Shown: piece after piece, positions 1-8,732 of the stretch
Numbering within the stretch: the stretch's first letter is position 1
Layout of the letters: each line of letters starts with the position of its first letter
NCBI GenBank assembly: GCA_031264825.1
Contig: JAISDL010000138.1
Location: 1-12,209, forward strand
Reading direction: 5' to 3'
Length of the DNA stretch: 12,209 nt
DNA from: Accumulibacter sp.
Lineage (GTDB): Bacteria > Pseudomonadota > Gammaproteobacteria > Burkholderiales > Rhodocyclaceae
The notes under the pieces: model-generated
The model's input: only the letters and a program-made list of their open reading frames with translations
The model's database searches: none
What the model was told of the DNA's origin: nothing
Program-made: the position numbers and the translations under genes

Positions 1-31
1 CAGAGGACAGAGGACAGAGGACAGAGGACAG
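1..31. repeat. Perfect heptamer tandem repeat (CAGAGGA)4
   Basis: Four perfect copies of the 7-base unit CAGAGGA plus a partial CAG open the window, so the array may extend leftwards. It is followed by half of the ACCGATCGGT motif (GATCGGTT) and then by the GC-rich hairpin at 37-60. It therefore looks like the left arm of a truncated foldback element whose right arm is missing. Confidence 0.9.
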
Positions 32-36
32 ATCGG

Positions 37-60
37 TTAGCGGCGGCGTTGCCGCCGGAG
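37..60. repeat. GC-rich hairpin core, copy 0
   Basis: The core has a 7-bp stem, CGGCGGC and GCCGCCG, around a GTT loop, flanked by TTAG on the left and GAG on the right. Near-identical cores recur at 201-224, 340-360 and 555-578. A variant with loop GAA lies at 6161-6177. Short hairpins with a fixed flanking tetranucleotide are typical of REP sequences, but no REP-associated transposase gene is in the window. Confidence 0.85.
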
Positions 61-101
61 AAAAATCCACGAGGCGGGCAAGATGCCCACACTCCCAGAG
101 T

Positions 102-221
102 GCATAGGTTGGGGTGAGCTTTAGCGATGCCCAACACCTCGCTTGCGCGAAGCGCAAGCCATTTCAGGTATCAGGAATCAGGAGACAGGGATCAGATCAG
201 TTAGCGGCGGCGTTGCCGCCG
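102..221. repeat. 120-bp direct repeat, left copy
   Basis: This segment is repeated at 241-360 with a period of 139 bp; I count four mismatches in 120. It contains in order a module starting GCATAGGTTGGGG and ending CCCAAC, an 8-bp hairpin at 141-159 (GCTTGCGC and GCGCAAGC around GAA), a heptamer array at 165-200 (CAGGTAT, CAGGAAT, CAGGAGA, CAGGGAT, CAGATCAG) and the GC-rich core at 201-221. The right half of a full foldback element is absent from this copy. Confidence 0.9.
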
Positions 222-240
222 GAGTGACGAAACCCCACCA

Positions 241-360
241 GCATAGGTTGGGGTGAGCTTTAGCGATGCCCAACACCTCGCTTGCGCGAAGCGCAAACCA
301 CTTCAGGGATCAGGAATCAGGAGACAGGTATCAGATCAGTTAGCGGCGGCGTTGCCGCCG
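241..360. repeat. 120-bp direct repeat, right copy
   Basis: This is the second copy of the segment at 102-221. One of the four differences (G to A at 297) breaks a base pair in the short hairpin at 280-298. Two others swap the variable bases of the heptamer units. This copy continues rightwards into a complete foldback element. Confidence 0.9.
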
Positions 361-426
361 TGGAAAAGCAACAAAATACCGATCGGTTTTCATCTGTCTC
401 CTGTCTCCCGTCTCCTGATTCCTGAT
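304..426. repeat. Heptamer-armed foldback element FB1 (123 bp)
   Basis: The left arm at 304-339 is CAGGGAT, CAGGAAT, CAGGAGA, CAGGTAT and CAGATCAG. The GC-rich hairpin core follows at 340-360, then a 17-base spacer, the perfect 10-base palindrome ACCGATCGGT at 378-387, and the right arm at 392-426. The right arm is five units of the reverse-complement type: ATCTGTC, TCCTGTC, TCCCGTC, TCCTGAT, TCCTGAT. The arms are imperfect inverted repeats of about 35 bp, so either transcript could fold into a long hairpin. No protein is encoded. Confidence 0.88.
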
Positions 427-440
427 GCGCCTGCGGAATC

Positions 441-474
441 GTTGGGGTTCGCTGCGCTCACCACCAACCTATAC
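441..474. repeat. Inverted GTTGGG...CCAACCTAT module
   Basis: This is a degenerate reverse-complement copy of the module that opens the direct repeats at 102 and 241. It begins GTTGGGGTTCGCTGCGCTCA and ends CCAACCTATAC. Together with the copy at 241-272 it brackets FB1, giving a nested mirrored composite. The same module, better preserved, follows FB4 at 10712-10744. Confidence 0.75.
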
Positions 475-518
475 ACGCCCAACCCATACCGCCGACGGGC
501 ACGGTACGCCGTGCCTTT

Positions 519-641
519 CAGGTATCAGGTATCAGGAGACAGGAATCAGATCAATTTGCGGCGGCGTTGCCGCCGGAGATGACCAACGAAACACCGATCG
601 GTTTTCATCTGTCTCCTGTCCCCCGTCTCCTGACTCCTGAT
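519..641. repeat. Heptamer-armed foldback element FB2 (123 bp)
   Basis: This element has the same layout and length as FB1. The left arm at 519-553 is CAGGTAT, CAGGTAT, CAGGAGA, CAGGAAT, CAGATCA. The GC-rich core is at 555-578, ACCGATCGGT is at 593-602, and the right arm is at 607-641 (ATCTGTC, TCCTGTC, CCCCGTC, TCCTGAC, TCCTGAT). The arms and cores match FB1 closely, while the spacer between core and palindrome differs. The element ends 54 bp before the valS start codon, so it could lie in the valS leader if transcription begins upstream. Confidence 0.88.
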
Positions 642-695
642 GCGTTCGCGCGCGGTTTCCAGGATAATGGAGGTTTTAGCCCTGCGCCGCATACC

Positions 696-3547
<2,852 letters not shown>

Positions 3548-3551
<4 letters not shown>

Positions 3552-3578
3552 CACGCAAGGACTAAAACAGCCTATAAT
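3548..3578 (+). promoter_or_regulatory. Sigma70-type promoter for the lipoprotein operon
   Basis: TTGACA at 3548-3553 and TATAAT at 3573-3578 both match the consensus perfectly, with a 19-bp spacer that is slightly longer than the optimal 17. The -35 box overlaps the valS stop codon (TGA at 3549-3551). Transcription would start near 3585 and give a leader of about 45 nt before the ATG at 3629. That ATG has GAGGA at 3617-3621 as its ribosome binding site. No intrinsic terminator is seen after valS, so read-through from valS is also possible. Confidence 0.65.
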
Positions 3579-3628
3579 CCGGCGAGACACATGGCATTAT
3601 TCTGAATTATCACATTGAGGAAACTTCC

Positions 3629-4633
3629 ATGACTACCAGGTTTTCCACCTTCCGGCTCCCGAGCGGCTTGCCGCGGGTCGCCGCGCTGTGCTGTCTCGTA
3701 TCCGCGTGCGCGATACAGCAGCCGCAAGTCGTACAAAAAGAATCGGAGGCGCCCGACGCGCTCCAGAAAATCGCGCAACAGGAGGCGACGGCGCAGGTGC
3801 CGCAAGCGCCGCTCCTGAAGCGCAAGATCGCGCTCGGCCGGATCACGAACGAAACGAATTACGGCCGTTCGCTGCTTCGTGACGAACACGGCGACCCGCT
3901 CGGCAAACAGGTCTCCGACATGCTGGGCAAGGCGCTCACCGAGTCGGGCGCCTACCTCGTTTTCGAACGCCCCGACATCACGCGCCTGATCGCCGAAAAC
4001 CAGCTCACGCGCAACAAGCTCGACCTCGTCGGCGTCGACGCGCTGATCGTCGGTTCGCTGACCGAATTCGGCCGGAAAACGACGGGTGAATCGGGATTCT
4101 TCTCTTCGAGCAAACGTCAGGTCGCCTTTGCGAAGGTCGACGTCCGCATCGTCGACACGACGACGGGGCAGGTCTTTTTCGCCACGTCCGGCGCCGGAGA
4201 GGCGTCGACCGAGACGGCTTCGACCTTCGGCTTCGGCTCCCGCGCCGACTACGACGGGACGCTGAACGACGCCGCGATCCGTCAGGCCGTCTCCGAAATC
4301 GTCAACCGGCTTTCCAACGAACTCGCCGACCGCCCGTGGCAGACCTACATCCTCAAGATGGAAGGGACGCGCGTCTTCATCGGCGGCGGCAAGAGCCAGG
4401 GGATACGCCCCGGAATGGCTTTCTCGGTTCAAACGCGCGGAGAGCGCGTGAAGTCGCCGCAGACCGGCGCGGAGGTCACCCTGCCGGGTCGGATGCTCGC
4501 GCGCATCCGCGTCGATTCGCTTTTCGGCGACAGCGAGCTGAACGAAGGCTCGGTCGCGACCGTTTTCTCGGGGAGCCTGTCGGGTCAGAAGCTCGAACAG
4601 TTGATCGTCCGCTATGAAGGAGACAAGCAATGA
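3629..4633 (+). CDS. CsgG-family outer-membrane lipoprotein
   Basis: The 334-residue precursor has a signal peptide ending in the lipobox V-S-A-C (Cys27), so it should be a lipid-anchored periplasmic or outer-membrane protein. Residues about 66-235 carry the CsgG-family pattern: an early strand (KIALGRITNET), then TESGAYLVFERPDITRL, VDALIVGSLTEFG and VDVRIVDTTTGQVFF. CsgG of curli is a secretion pore of 277 residues. This protein is longer because of a C-terminal region (about 238-334) with VFIGGGKSQGIRPGMAF, resembling the small beta domain at the end of FlgT-like proteins. It is the first gene of the lipoprotein operon and overlaps the next gene by ATGA. No csgA, csgB, csgE or csgF gene is nearby, so a curli role is not supported. 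The family call is firm; the function is unknown. Confidence 0.88.
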   Translation: MTTRFSTFRLPSGLPRVAALCCLVSACAIQQPQVVQKESEAPDALQKIAQQEATAQVPQAPLLKRKIALGRITNETNYGRSLLRDEHGDPLGKQVSDMLGKALTESGAYLVFERPDITRLIAENQLTRNKLDLVGVDALIVGSLTEFGRKTTGESGFFSSSKRQVAFAKVDVRIVDTTTGQVFFATSGAGEASTETASTFGFGSRADYDGTLNDAAIRQAVSEIVNRLSNELADRPWQTYILKMEGTRVFIGGGKSQGIRPGMAFSVQTRGERVKSPQTGAEVTLPGRMLARIRVDSLFGDSELNEGSVATVFSGSLSGQKLEQLIVRYEGDKQ

Positions 4634-4956
4634 AAACCGCGTCGCTCCGTTTTATCTTCTCGATATTTTTCGCCCTTGGCCTCTCCGCGTGCGTCCAGAT
4701 GCCGACGGAAAAATCCGGCGTCGCCGACCTGCGTCCGCAGATTTCGTTCAGGGTCGCGGGCGAGGGCCTGACGGACGCGCGGATCAGCGTCGACGGACTC
4801 GACGTCGGGAACGTTGCGGACTATCCCGCCGACGTAGCAAGCTTGCGCATCCTGCCGGGGAATCACCGGATCGTCGTTTCGACGCCCTCGGGAATCCTGC
4901 TCGACGAAAAAGTCTATCTCGGCGACGGCGTCAACCGCGTATTTCTGGTCAAGTAG
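4630..4956 (+). CDS. Small PEGA-like lipoprotein
   Basis: This 108-residue protein begins with a signal peptide and the lipobox L-S-A-C (Cys21). The rest, about residues 38-108, has the look of a single PEGA-type beta domain: RISVDGLDVGNV, then LRILPGNHRIVVST, then a closing strand ending RVFLVK. PEGA domains are small surface or periplasmic beta modules of poorly known role. Its ATG overlaps the stop of the CsgG-family gene (ATGA at 4630-4633), and AAGGAG at 4616-4621 serves as ribosome binding site, so translation is probably coupled. It looks like an addition to the usual CsgG/DUF4810/DUF799 set. The lipoprotein call is strong; the PEGA assignment is by pattern only. Confidence 0.8.
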   Translation: MKTASLRFIFSIFFALGLSACVQMPTEKSGVADLRPQISFRVAGEGLTDARISVDGLDVGNVADYPADVASLRILPGNHRIVVSTPSGILLDEKVYLGDGVNRVFLVK

Positions 4957-4969
4957 TTTCATTTCAAAA

Positions 4970-4994
4970 CCGTCCGTGACCGTGTCACGGACGG
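4970..4994 (+). promoter_or_regulatory. Perfect 11-bp hairpin within the lipoprotein operon
   Basis: The arms CCGTCCGTGAC (4970-4980) and GTCACGGACGG (4984-4994) pair perfectly around the loop CGT. No T-run follows on the plus strand, so it is not a standard intrinsic terminator for the operon. On the minus strand it would be followed by TTTTG, but no minus-strand gene ends here. It lies in the only sizeable gap (66 bp) of the operon and could be an mRNA processing or stabilising structure, or an attenuator between the first two and last two genes. Confidence 0.7.
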
Positions 4995-5022
4995 CGCAAC
5001 AACAGGGGACAGGGAGGTTACG

Positions 5023-5484
5023 ATGGGGAAATATCGATACGCGGTATTGCTGGCCTGCGCTTTTCTTCTCGGCGGCTGCGTCGCGCCGAGAAGCGGGCTC
5101 TACCGCTGGAACAATTACGACCAGACGCTGTACGAATCGTACAAGGACGCGGACAAAACCGGCGAACTCGTCACAGGACTCGAAACGCTGGCGGTCGACC
5201 TGGAAAAAGAGCAGTTGAGGATGCCGCCGGGCCTCTACGCCGAACTCGGAACGCTCTACCTGCAAATGGGCGAGCTGGACAAGGCGATCGGGATGTATAC
5301 CAAGGAGCGCGACACCTGGCCCGAAAGCAAGGGCTTGATGGACGCCTTGATCACCAACCTGCAAAAGCGCCTGAAACCCGCTTCGACGCCGGCGTCGGCG
5401 TCCGAACCCGCGTCCGCGTCGATCCCGCCGCCTCCGCCGCCGTCCAAACCGTCTCCCTCGCAGAAGAAGGCCAAGGCAAAATGA
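5023..5484 (+). CDS. DUF4810-family lipoprotein
   Basis: The 153-residue product has a signal peptide ending in L-G-G-C (Cys19). The mature part opens with LYRWNNYDQTLYESYKD, the hallmark of the DUF4810 family, which commonly sits between CsgG-like and DUF799 lipoproteins. Residues about 70-95 (LYAELGTLYLQMGELDKAI) look like one TPR-type helical pair. The C-terminus (about 118-153) is low-complexity, Ala/Ser/Pro-rich with a run of six prolines and a Lys-rich end, possibly a flexible tether. The ribosome binding site GGGAGG (5012-5017) lies 5 nt before the ATG. The stop overlaps the next ATG (5481-5484). Function is unknown; an envelope complex with its operon partners is an inference from gene order. 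Confidence 0.86.
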   Translation: MGKYRYAVLLACAFLLGGCVAPRSGLYRWNNYDQTLYESYKDADKTGELVTGLETLAVDLEKEQLRMPPGLYAELGTLYLQMGELDKAIGMYTKERDTWPESKGLMDALITNLQKRLKPASTPASASEPASASIPPPPPPSKPSPSQKKAKAK

Positions 5485-6098
5485 AAAAGCTCATCCCGAT
5501 TCTGTTGCTCTGCGTCCTGGCCGGCTGCGCGGGCCGACGCGCGCCCAAACAGGACTTGAACGCGATGATCACCGCCGCGCCGCGTTCGATTCTCATCGTC
5601 CCCATCGTCAACAAGTCGCTCGACGTCGACGCGGCGAACTACGTGCTCTCGACGCTACCGACGCCGCTCGCGGAAAAAGGCTATTACGTTTTCCCGGTCA
5701 ACACGACGAAATTCGTCCTCGAACAGGAAGGCTATTACGAGGGCGACCGGGTTCATCAAGTGCCCGCCGAACAACTCGCCAAACTCTTCGGCGCCGACTC
5801 GGTCCTCTACGTCACGATCAACCGCTGGGACGCGCAGTATTTCGTCATTTCAACGCACGTCACCGTCGATTTCGACTACCGGATCGTCGGCCGCGATGGC
5901 GCCGAACTCTGGAAGGAAACCCGGCGCATCGTCTACGACCCGAACGGGCAGAACAACAACGGCCTGCTCGGCATGCTGATCAACGCCGTCGCCGCGCGCG
6001 CCGCGCCCGATTACATGCCCCTGGCGCGCCAGGCGCATTCCAGCGCCTTCGTTTCGCTCCCGACCGGCCCCTACCGGCCCGTCACACCCAAAAAATAG
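5481..6098 (+). CDS. DUF799/GNA1162-family lipoprotein
   Basis: The 205-residue precursor carries a signal peptide with lipobox L-A-G-C (Cys16). The mature protein matches the DUF799 family, whose best-known member is the Neisseria vaccine-candidate lipoprotein GNA1162. Recognisable stretches are PRSILIVPIVNKSLDVDA (about 35-52), the strand-rich middle with LFGADSVLYVTINRWDAQY and DFDYRIVGRDGAELW, and the Pro-rich close LPTGPYRPVTPKK. Its ATG overlaps the stop of the DUF4810 gene, so the two are translationally coupled. It is the last gene of the operon, and its stop lies 4 bp from a foldback repeat. Molecular function is unknown; localisation to the outer membrane is likely from the lipobox. 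Confidence 0.88.
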   Translation: MKKLIPILLLCVLAGCAGRRAPKQDLNAMITAAPRSILIVPIVNKSLDVDAANYVLSTLPTPLAEKGYYVFPVNTTKFVLEQEGYYEGDRVHQVPAEQLAKLFGADSVLYVTINRWDAQYFVISTHVTVDFDYRIVGRDGAELWKETRRIVYDPNGQNNNGLLGMLINAVAARAAPDYMPLARQAHSSAFVSLPTGPYRPVTPKK

Positions 6099-6102
6099 TG
6101 AT

Positions 6103-6219
6103 CAGGAGACAGGAAACAGGAGACAGAGGAAAACCGATCGGTGTTTCAAAGCTCTTCACGCGGCGGCGAAGCCGCCGGTAGCCGCTCTGTCTCCTGTCCT
6201 CTGTCTCCCGTCTCCTGAA
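6103..6219. repeat. Heptamer-armed foldback element FB3 (117 bp)
   Basis: The left arm at 6103-6130 is CAGGAGA, CAGGAAA, CAGGAGA, CAGAGGA. ACCGATCGGT follows at 6133-6142, then the variant GC-rich core at 6161-6177 (CGGCGGC and GCCGCCG around GAA), then the right arm at 6185-6219 (CTCTGTC, TCCTGTC, CTCTGTC, TCCCGTC, TCCTGAA). Core and palindrome are in the opposite order from FB1 and FB2, so this copy is reversed relative to them. It fills nearly all of the 123-bp gap between the convergent DUF799 and midA stops and could act as a bidirectional 3' hairpin, although no T-run is present. Confidence 0.88.
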
Positions 6220-6221
6220 AA

Positions 6222-7388
6222 TCACAGCCCGGCGCTTCGGTCGTACCCCGAAAAACTTCCGAGCGCCGCGCCGCAATCCCCGACGCCCTTCCCGAACGCG
6301 ATGACCTTGAAGAGTTCGCCCATGCCTTCCGGCGCCAGGAGCCTTTGCACGGCGCGCGTCTCCTTCGCGCGGTGCAAGGACGCGGGGATCCGCGCGAGCA
6401 GGTCGACGATTCCGCAATTCAGCAGAAAGGCCGCCTGCGAGGTGTAGCCCAAGACGTCGAGTCCGCCGTCGAACGCGGCGTCCGCGAGCGCGCTAAAGTC
6501 GACATGCGCCGTGATGTCCTGCAATCCGACGCACGACAAGGCGTCGTCGCACACGCGGTGCCGACGGCAGCACGTCAGCGTTCCGCCGCCGCGCCGCGGG
6601 TGGAAGCGCTCGCGGCGCGGGGTGCCGTAATCGACGAGCAACACTACGCCCTTGCCGAGGATTCCGCCCCAGGAACGCACCCAATCTTCGGCGGCCAAGC
6701 CGATTTCGGCGACGAAGCCTTCCGGCAGCGCGTATTCGGTCGCCGCCTCGACCATCCTTTCGCGCGCGACCCCGGCCGCCAAGCGCTCGCTCCACTCGAA
6801 CTCGCCGCGTTCCCACCGGATACCGCATTCGAAAACGGCGGGCGGCGTCCCTCCGCCGAGGCGTAAGCGACACACCGGCATCGCGTCGAGAACTTCGTTC
6901 GCGAGCACGAGTCCGTCGAAACGCTCCGGTGCGACGTCGATCCACTCGACACGGTCGAGCCAGCGCGGTGAAGCCTCGCCGAGCGTCTTTTTCTGACGCG
7001 CGCGCAGCGTCTCCGAGCGTTCGAGGATCGCGTACGATTCCGGCAGGTCGCCGGAGGCGTCGAGTTCGTTCAGGACATCAAGCGCGAGACGCCCCGTCCC
7101 CGCGCCGACTTCGACGATGCGCGGCGCGCACAGCGCCATGATTTCCCGCGCCGCGCCGGCGAGCGCGCGCCCGAAAAGCGGGGTCAATTCCGGCGCCGTG
7201 ACGAAATCGCCCGATTCGCCGAAAATCTCGGCGTCGCTGAAATAGTAACCGAGCCCCGGCGCATAAAGCGCCAAGTCCATGAAGCGTGCAAAGTCGATCC
7301 ATCCGCCGGAGGCTTCGATTTCCTCGGCGATGCGGCGCTTCAGGTTCTCGCTGCGCGCAGACTCGTCGCCCTGACTATTTTCCCGCAT
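6222..7388 (-). CDS. midA: MidA/NDUFAF7-family SAM-dependent methyltransferase
   Basis: This 388-residue protein belongs to the COG1565 family, which includes mitochondrial NDUFAF7, the arginine methyltransferase acting on a complex I subunit. The bacterial substrate is not established. Diagnostic stretches are GDFVTAPELTPLFGRALA (60-77), the SAM-binding loop VEVGAGTGR (92-100), VLANEVLDAMPV (161-172), LLVDYG (250-255) and GLQDITAHVDF (288-298). It is full length. The ATG at 7388 overlaps the end of cobC by 14 bp. A GGGAGG lies about 11 nt upstream, inside cobC, so the gene is the distal member of the cobalamin operon, probably co-transcribed without a metabolic link. The stop is 2 bp from the right arm of FB3. 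Confidence 0.92.
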   Translation of the reverse strand: MRENSQGDESARSENLKRRIAEEIEASGGWIDFARFMDLALYAPGLGYYFSDAEIFGESGDFVTAPELTPLFGRALAGAAREIMALCAPRIVEVGAGTGRLALDVLNELDASGDLPESYAILERSETLRARQKKTLGEASPRWLDRVEWIDVAPERFDGLVLANEVLDAMPVCRLRLGGGTPPAVFECGIRWERGEFEWSERLAAGVARERMVEAATEYALPEGFVAEIGLAAEDWVRSWGGILGKGVVLLVDYGTPRRERFHPRRGGGTLTCCRRHRVCDDALSCVGLQDITAHVDFSALADAAFDGGLDVLGYTSQAAFLLNCGIVDLLARIPASLHRAKETRAVQRLLAPEGMGELFKVIAFGKGVGDCGAALGSFSGYDRSAGL

Positions 7389-7914
7389 CGTTCCGCGCGC
7401 CTCCCTTTGGCGTGTCGAGCACCGTCAGCGCGCCGAAGTCAAACTCAAGCCGCGTCCATTCGTCGTGCGCGAGGCCGCGCCAGTAGCCGACGAGCGCGCG
7501 CAGAACGCCGGCGTGCGTGACGAGCACCGCGTCTTTTTCGCGCAGGGTTTCCGCGAACTCGACGGCGCGCGCGCGCAACTGCGCGACCGATTCGCCGCCG
7601 GGGGGCACGAAGCCGAGAAGGTCTCTCGCCCACGCGTCGAGCTGTTTCCGGTCGATCGAATCCCAGGCTTTCCCTTCCCACTCGCCGAAGTCGATTTCGG
7701 CGAGCCGCGCGTCGACCGTGATTTCGGGCGCGAGCGCCTCGGCGAGCCGCCGCGCGCGGCGCAGCGGGCTCGAAAAAACCCGCGCGCCTTCGGGCAGGCG
7801 GCCTTTGAGCTTTTCCGCGACGGGAAACGGGTCTTCGCAATCGACGTCAAGCCGCCCGTAACAAAGCCCGGGGGCGATCGAAGGCCTGGGGTGGCGGATC
7901 AGGAAAACGCGCAT
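7375..7914 (-). CDS. cobC: Alpha-ribazole phosphatase (histidine phosphatase superfamily)
   Basis: CobC removes the 5' phosphate from alpha-ribazole phosphate or from adenosylcobalamin phosphate, ending nucleotide-loop assembly. The 179-residue product has the histidine phosphatase signature near its start (LIRHPRP, residues 5-11, His8 being the phospho-acceptor), then CYGRLDV (18-24), FSSPLRRARRLAEAL (47-61), EIDFGEWEG (73-81) and the second catalytic His in VTHAGVLRAL (His134). The superfamily is broad, but the YGRLDV stretch and the neighbouring cobS and cobT genes favour CobC over a phosphoglycerate mutase. The start follows the cobS copy 1 stop by a single base, consistent with coupled translation. 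The C-terminus overlaps midA by 14 bp. Confidence 0.9.
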   Translation of the reverse strand: MRVFLIRHPRPSIAPGLCYGRLDVDCEDPFPVAEKLKGRLPEGARVFSSPLRRARRLAEALAPEITVDARLAEIDFGEWEGKAWDSIDRKQLDAWARDLLGFVPPGGESVAQLRARAVEFAETLREKDAVLVTHAGVLRALVGYWRGLAHDEWTRLEFDFGALTVLDTPKGGARNDAGK

Positions 7915-7915
7915 C

Positions 7916-8719
7916 TCAAGGCATCGCGCAGGAAAGGCCGAGATAGAAAGCCGCTTCGGAAAACTGCTGCGCCGCGCCGAGACAGTCTCCGGTATAGCCG
8001 CCGATCCGCCGCCGGAAGAGCCGCGTGAGCCAGCAAAGCGCCGCGAGCGCGAAAACGACGGCGAGGAAGGCCGAGGCGAGCGGCAGGAGGAGGAGCGGCA
8101 AAAAAGCCGTCAGCGCCGCGAACGCGAGTTCGTTCGACCCGATCGGCGCGGCAAGCGGTTTCGTCTTTCCGTCGGAACGCGCGTACACCATCGAATGCTG
8201 GATCAGCAGCGCGCAGAGGCGCGAGACCGCGTGGCCGGCGACGAGCGCCGACGGCAGACGCGGCGCCGGAATCTCGACAAGGATGAAGAAACGCGCGACG
8301 AGCATGAGGACGAGCGCGACGGCGCCGAAAGTGCCGAGGCGCGAATCTTTCATGATTTCGAGCGCGCTTTCTTTCGTCCAGGTGTTTCCGAAACCGTCGA
8401 CCATGTCGCCCCAGCCGTCCTCGTGGAAAACGCCCGTGAGCACGACGGTCAAGGCGATCGACGCCAGAAGCGCCAGCGATTTCGGCCAGAACGACGCGAG
8501 AATCGAAAAGAACAGCGCGGCGAGCGCTCCGACGACGACGCCGACCGCCGGGAAGTAGCGCATCGCGTGTTCGAGACCCTCGGCGGCGTGCCCGACGCGC
8601 GCGGGAACCGGAAGGCGCGTGAAAAAGCGGAGCGCACCGAAAAAATGGACGGTTTCCTCGCGCAGGAGGCCGCACAACGCGCGCACCGCCCGCGCATCGC
8701 ACCGCTCGTCCGCTCGCAT
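7916..8719 (-). CDS. cobS: Adenosylcobinamide-GDP ribazoletransferase, copy 1
   Basis: CobS is the integral membrane enzyme that joins adenosylcobinamide-GDP to alpha-ribazole (phosphate). The 267-residue protein shows ALRFFTRLPVP (29-39), the Asp-rich metal-binding motif HEDGWGDMVDG (99-109), ALEIMKDSRLGTFGA (119-133) and the C-terminal GGYTGDCLGA (240-249), with several hydrophobic membrane segments between. Its first 20 residues extend beyond typical CobS starts. GTG at codon 12 or TTG at codon 15 are alternative starts, and no strong ribosome binding site distinguishes them. It is about 45-50% identical by eye to copy 2, so it is a diverged paralogue rather than a recent duplicate. It lies 13 bp after cobT copy 1 and 1 bp before cobC. 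Confidence 0.94.
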   Translation of the reverse strand: MRADERCDARAVRALCGLLREETVHFFGALRFFTRLPVPARVGHAAEGLEHAMRYFPAVGVVVGALAALFFSILASFWPKSLALLASIALTVVLTGVFHEDGWGDMVDGFGNTWTKESALEIMKDSRLGTFGAVALVLMLVARFFILVEIPAPRLPSALVAGHAVSRLCALLIQHSMVYARSDGKTKPLAAPIGSNELAFAALTAFLPLLLLPLASAFLAVVFALAALCWLTRLFRRRIGGYTGDCLGAAQQFSEAAFYLGLSCAMP

Positions 8720-8732
8720 GGCTCTGGGCGCT

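Larger units (their letters stand above)
1..695. other. Gene-free, repeat-filled region upstream of valS
   Basis: I see no credible gene in these 695 bases; the open frames crossing them are short and consist of repeat sequence. The region is a mosaic of heptamer arrays, GC-rich hairpins and inverted modules, listed separately. Smaller pieces not listed elsewhere are a 5-bp hairpin at 76-88 (GGGCA/TGCCC) and a 7-bp hairpin at 498-515 (GGCACGG and CCGTGCC around TACG). The valS promoter must lie here or further upstream. The only AT-rich candidate close to the gene is GATAAT at 663-668, which lacks a good -35 box. The nearest Shine-Dalgarno-like run, GGAGG at 669-673, is about 22 nt from the valS ATG and so is too distant for normal use. 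Confidence 0.85.

Noticed and set aside
253..640. Short plus-strand frames in the region upstream of valS
   Set aside because: They consist wholly of the foldback and direct repeats, have no ribosome binding sites, and their translations change with each repeat variant.
1..690. CRISPR array
   Set aside because: The repeats are 7-base units or 120-bp blocks in both orientations, not regular 25-40 bp direct repeats with unique spacers, and no cas gene is present.
567..695. N-terminal extension of ValS from an upstream ATG at 567
   Set aside because: The added 43 residues are translated foldback repeat and have no homology; the ATG at 696 gives the standard length of 951.
4970..4994. Intrinsic terminator in the lipoprotein operon
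   Set aside because: The stem is strong, but no T-run follows on the plus strand and the operon continues with coupled genes.
3629..6098. Curli secretion operon
   Set aside because: Only a CsgG homologue is present. There is no csgA, csgB, csgD, csgE or csgF, and the partner proteins belong to other families.
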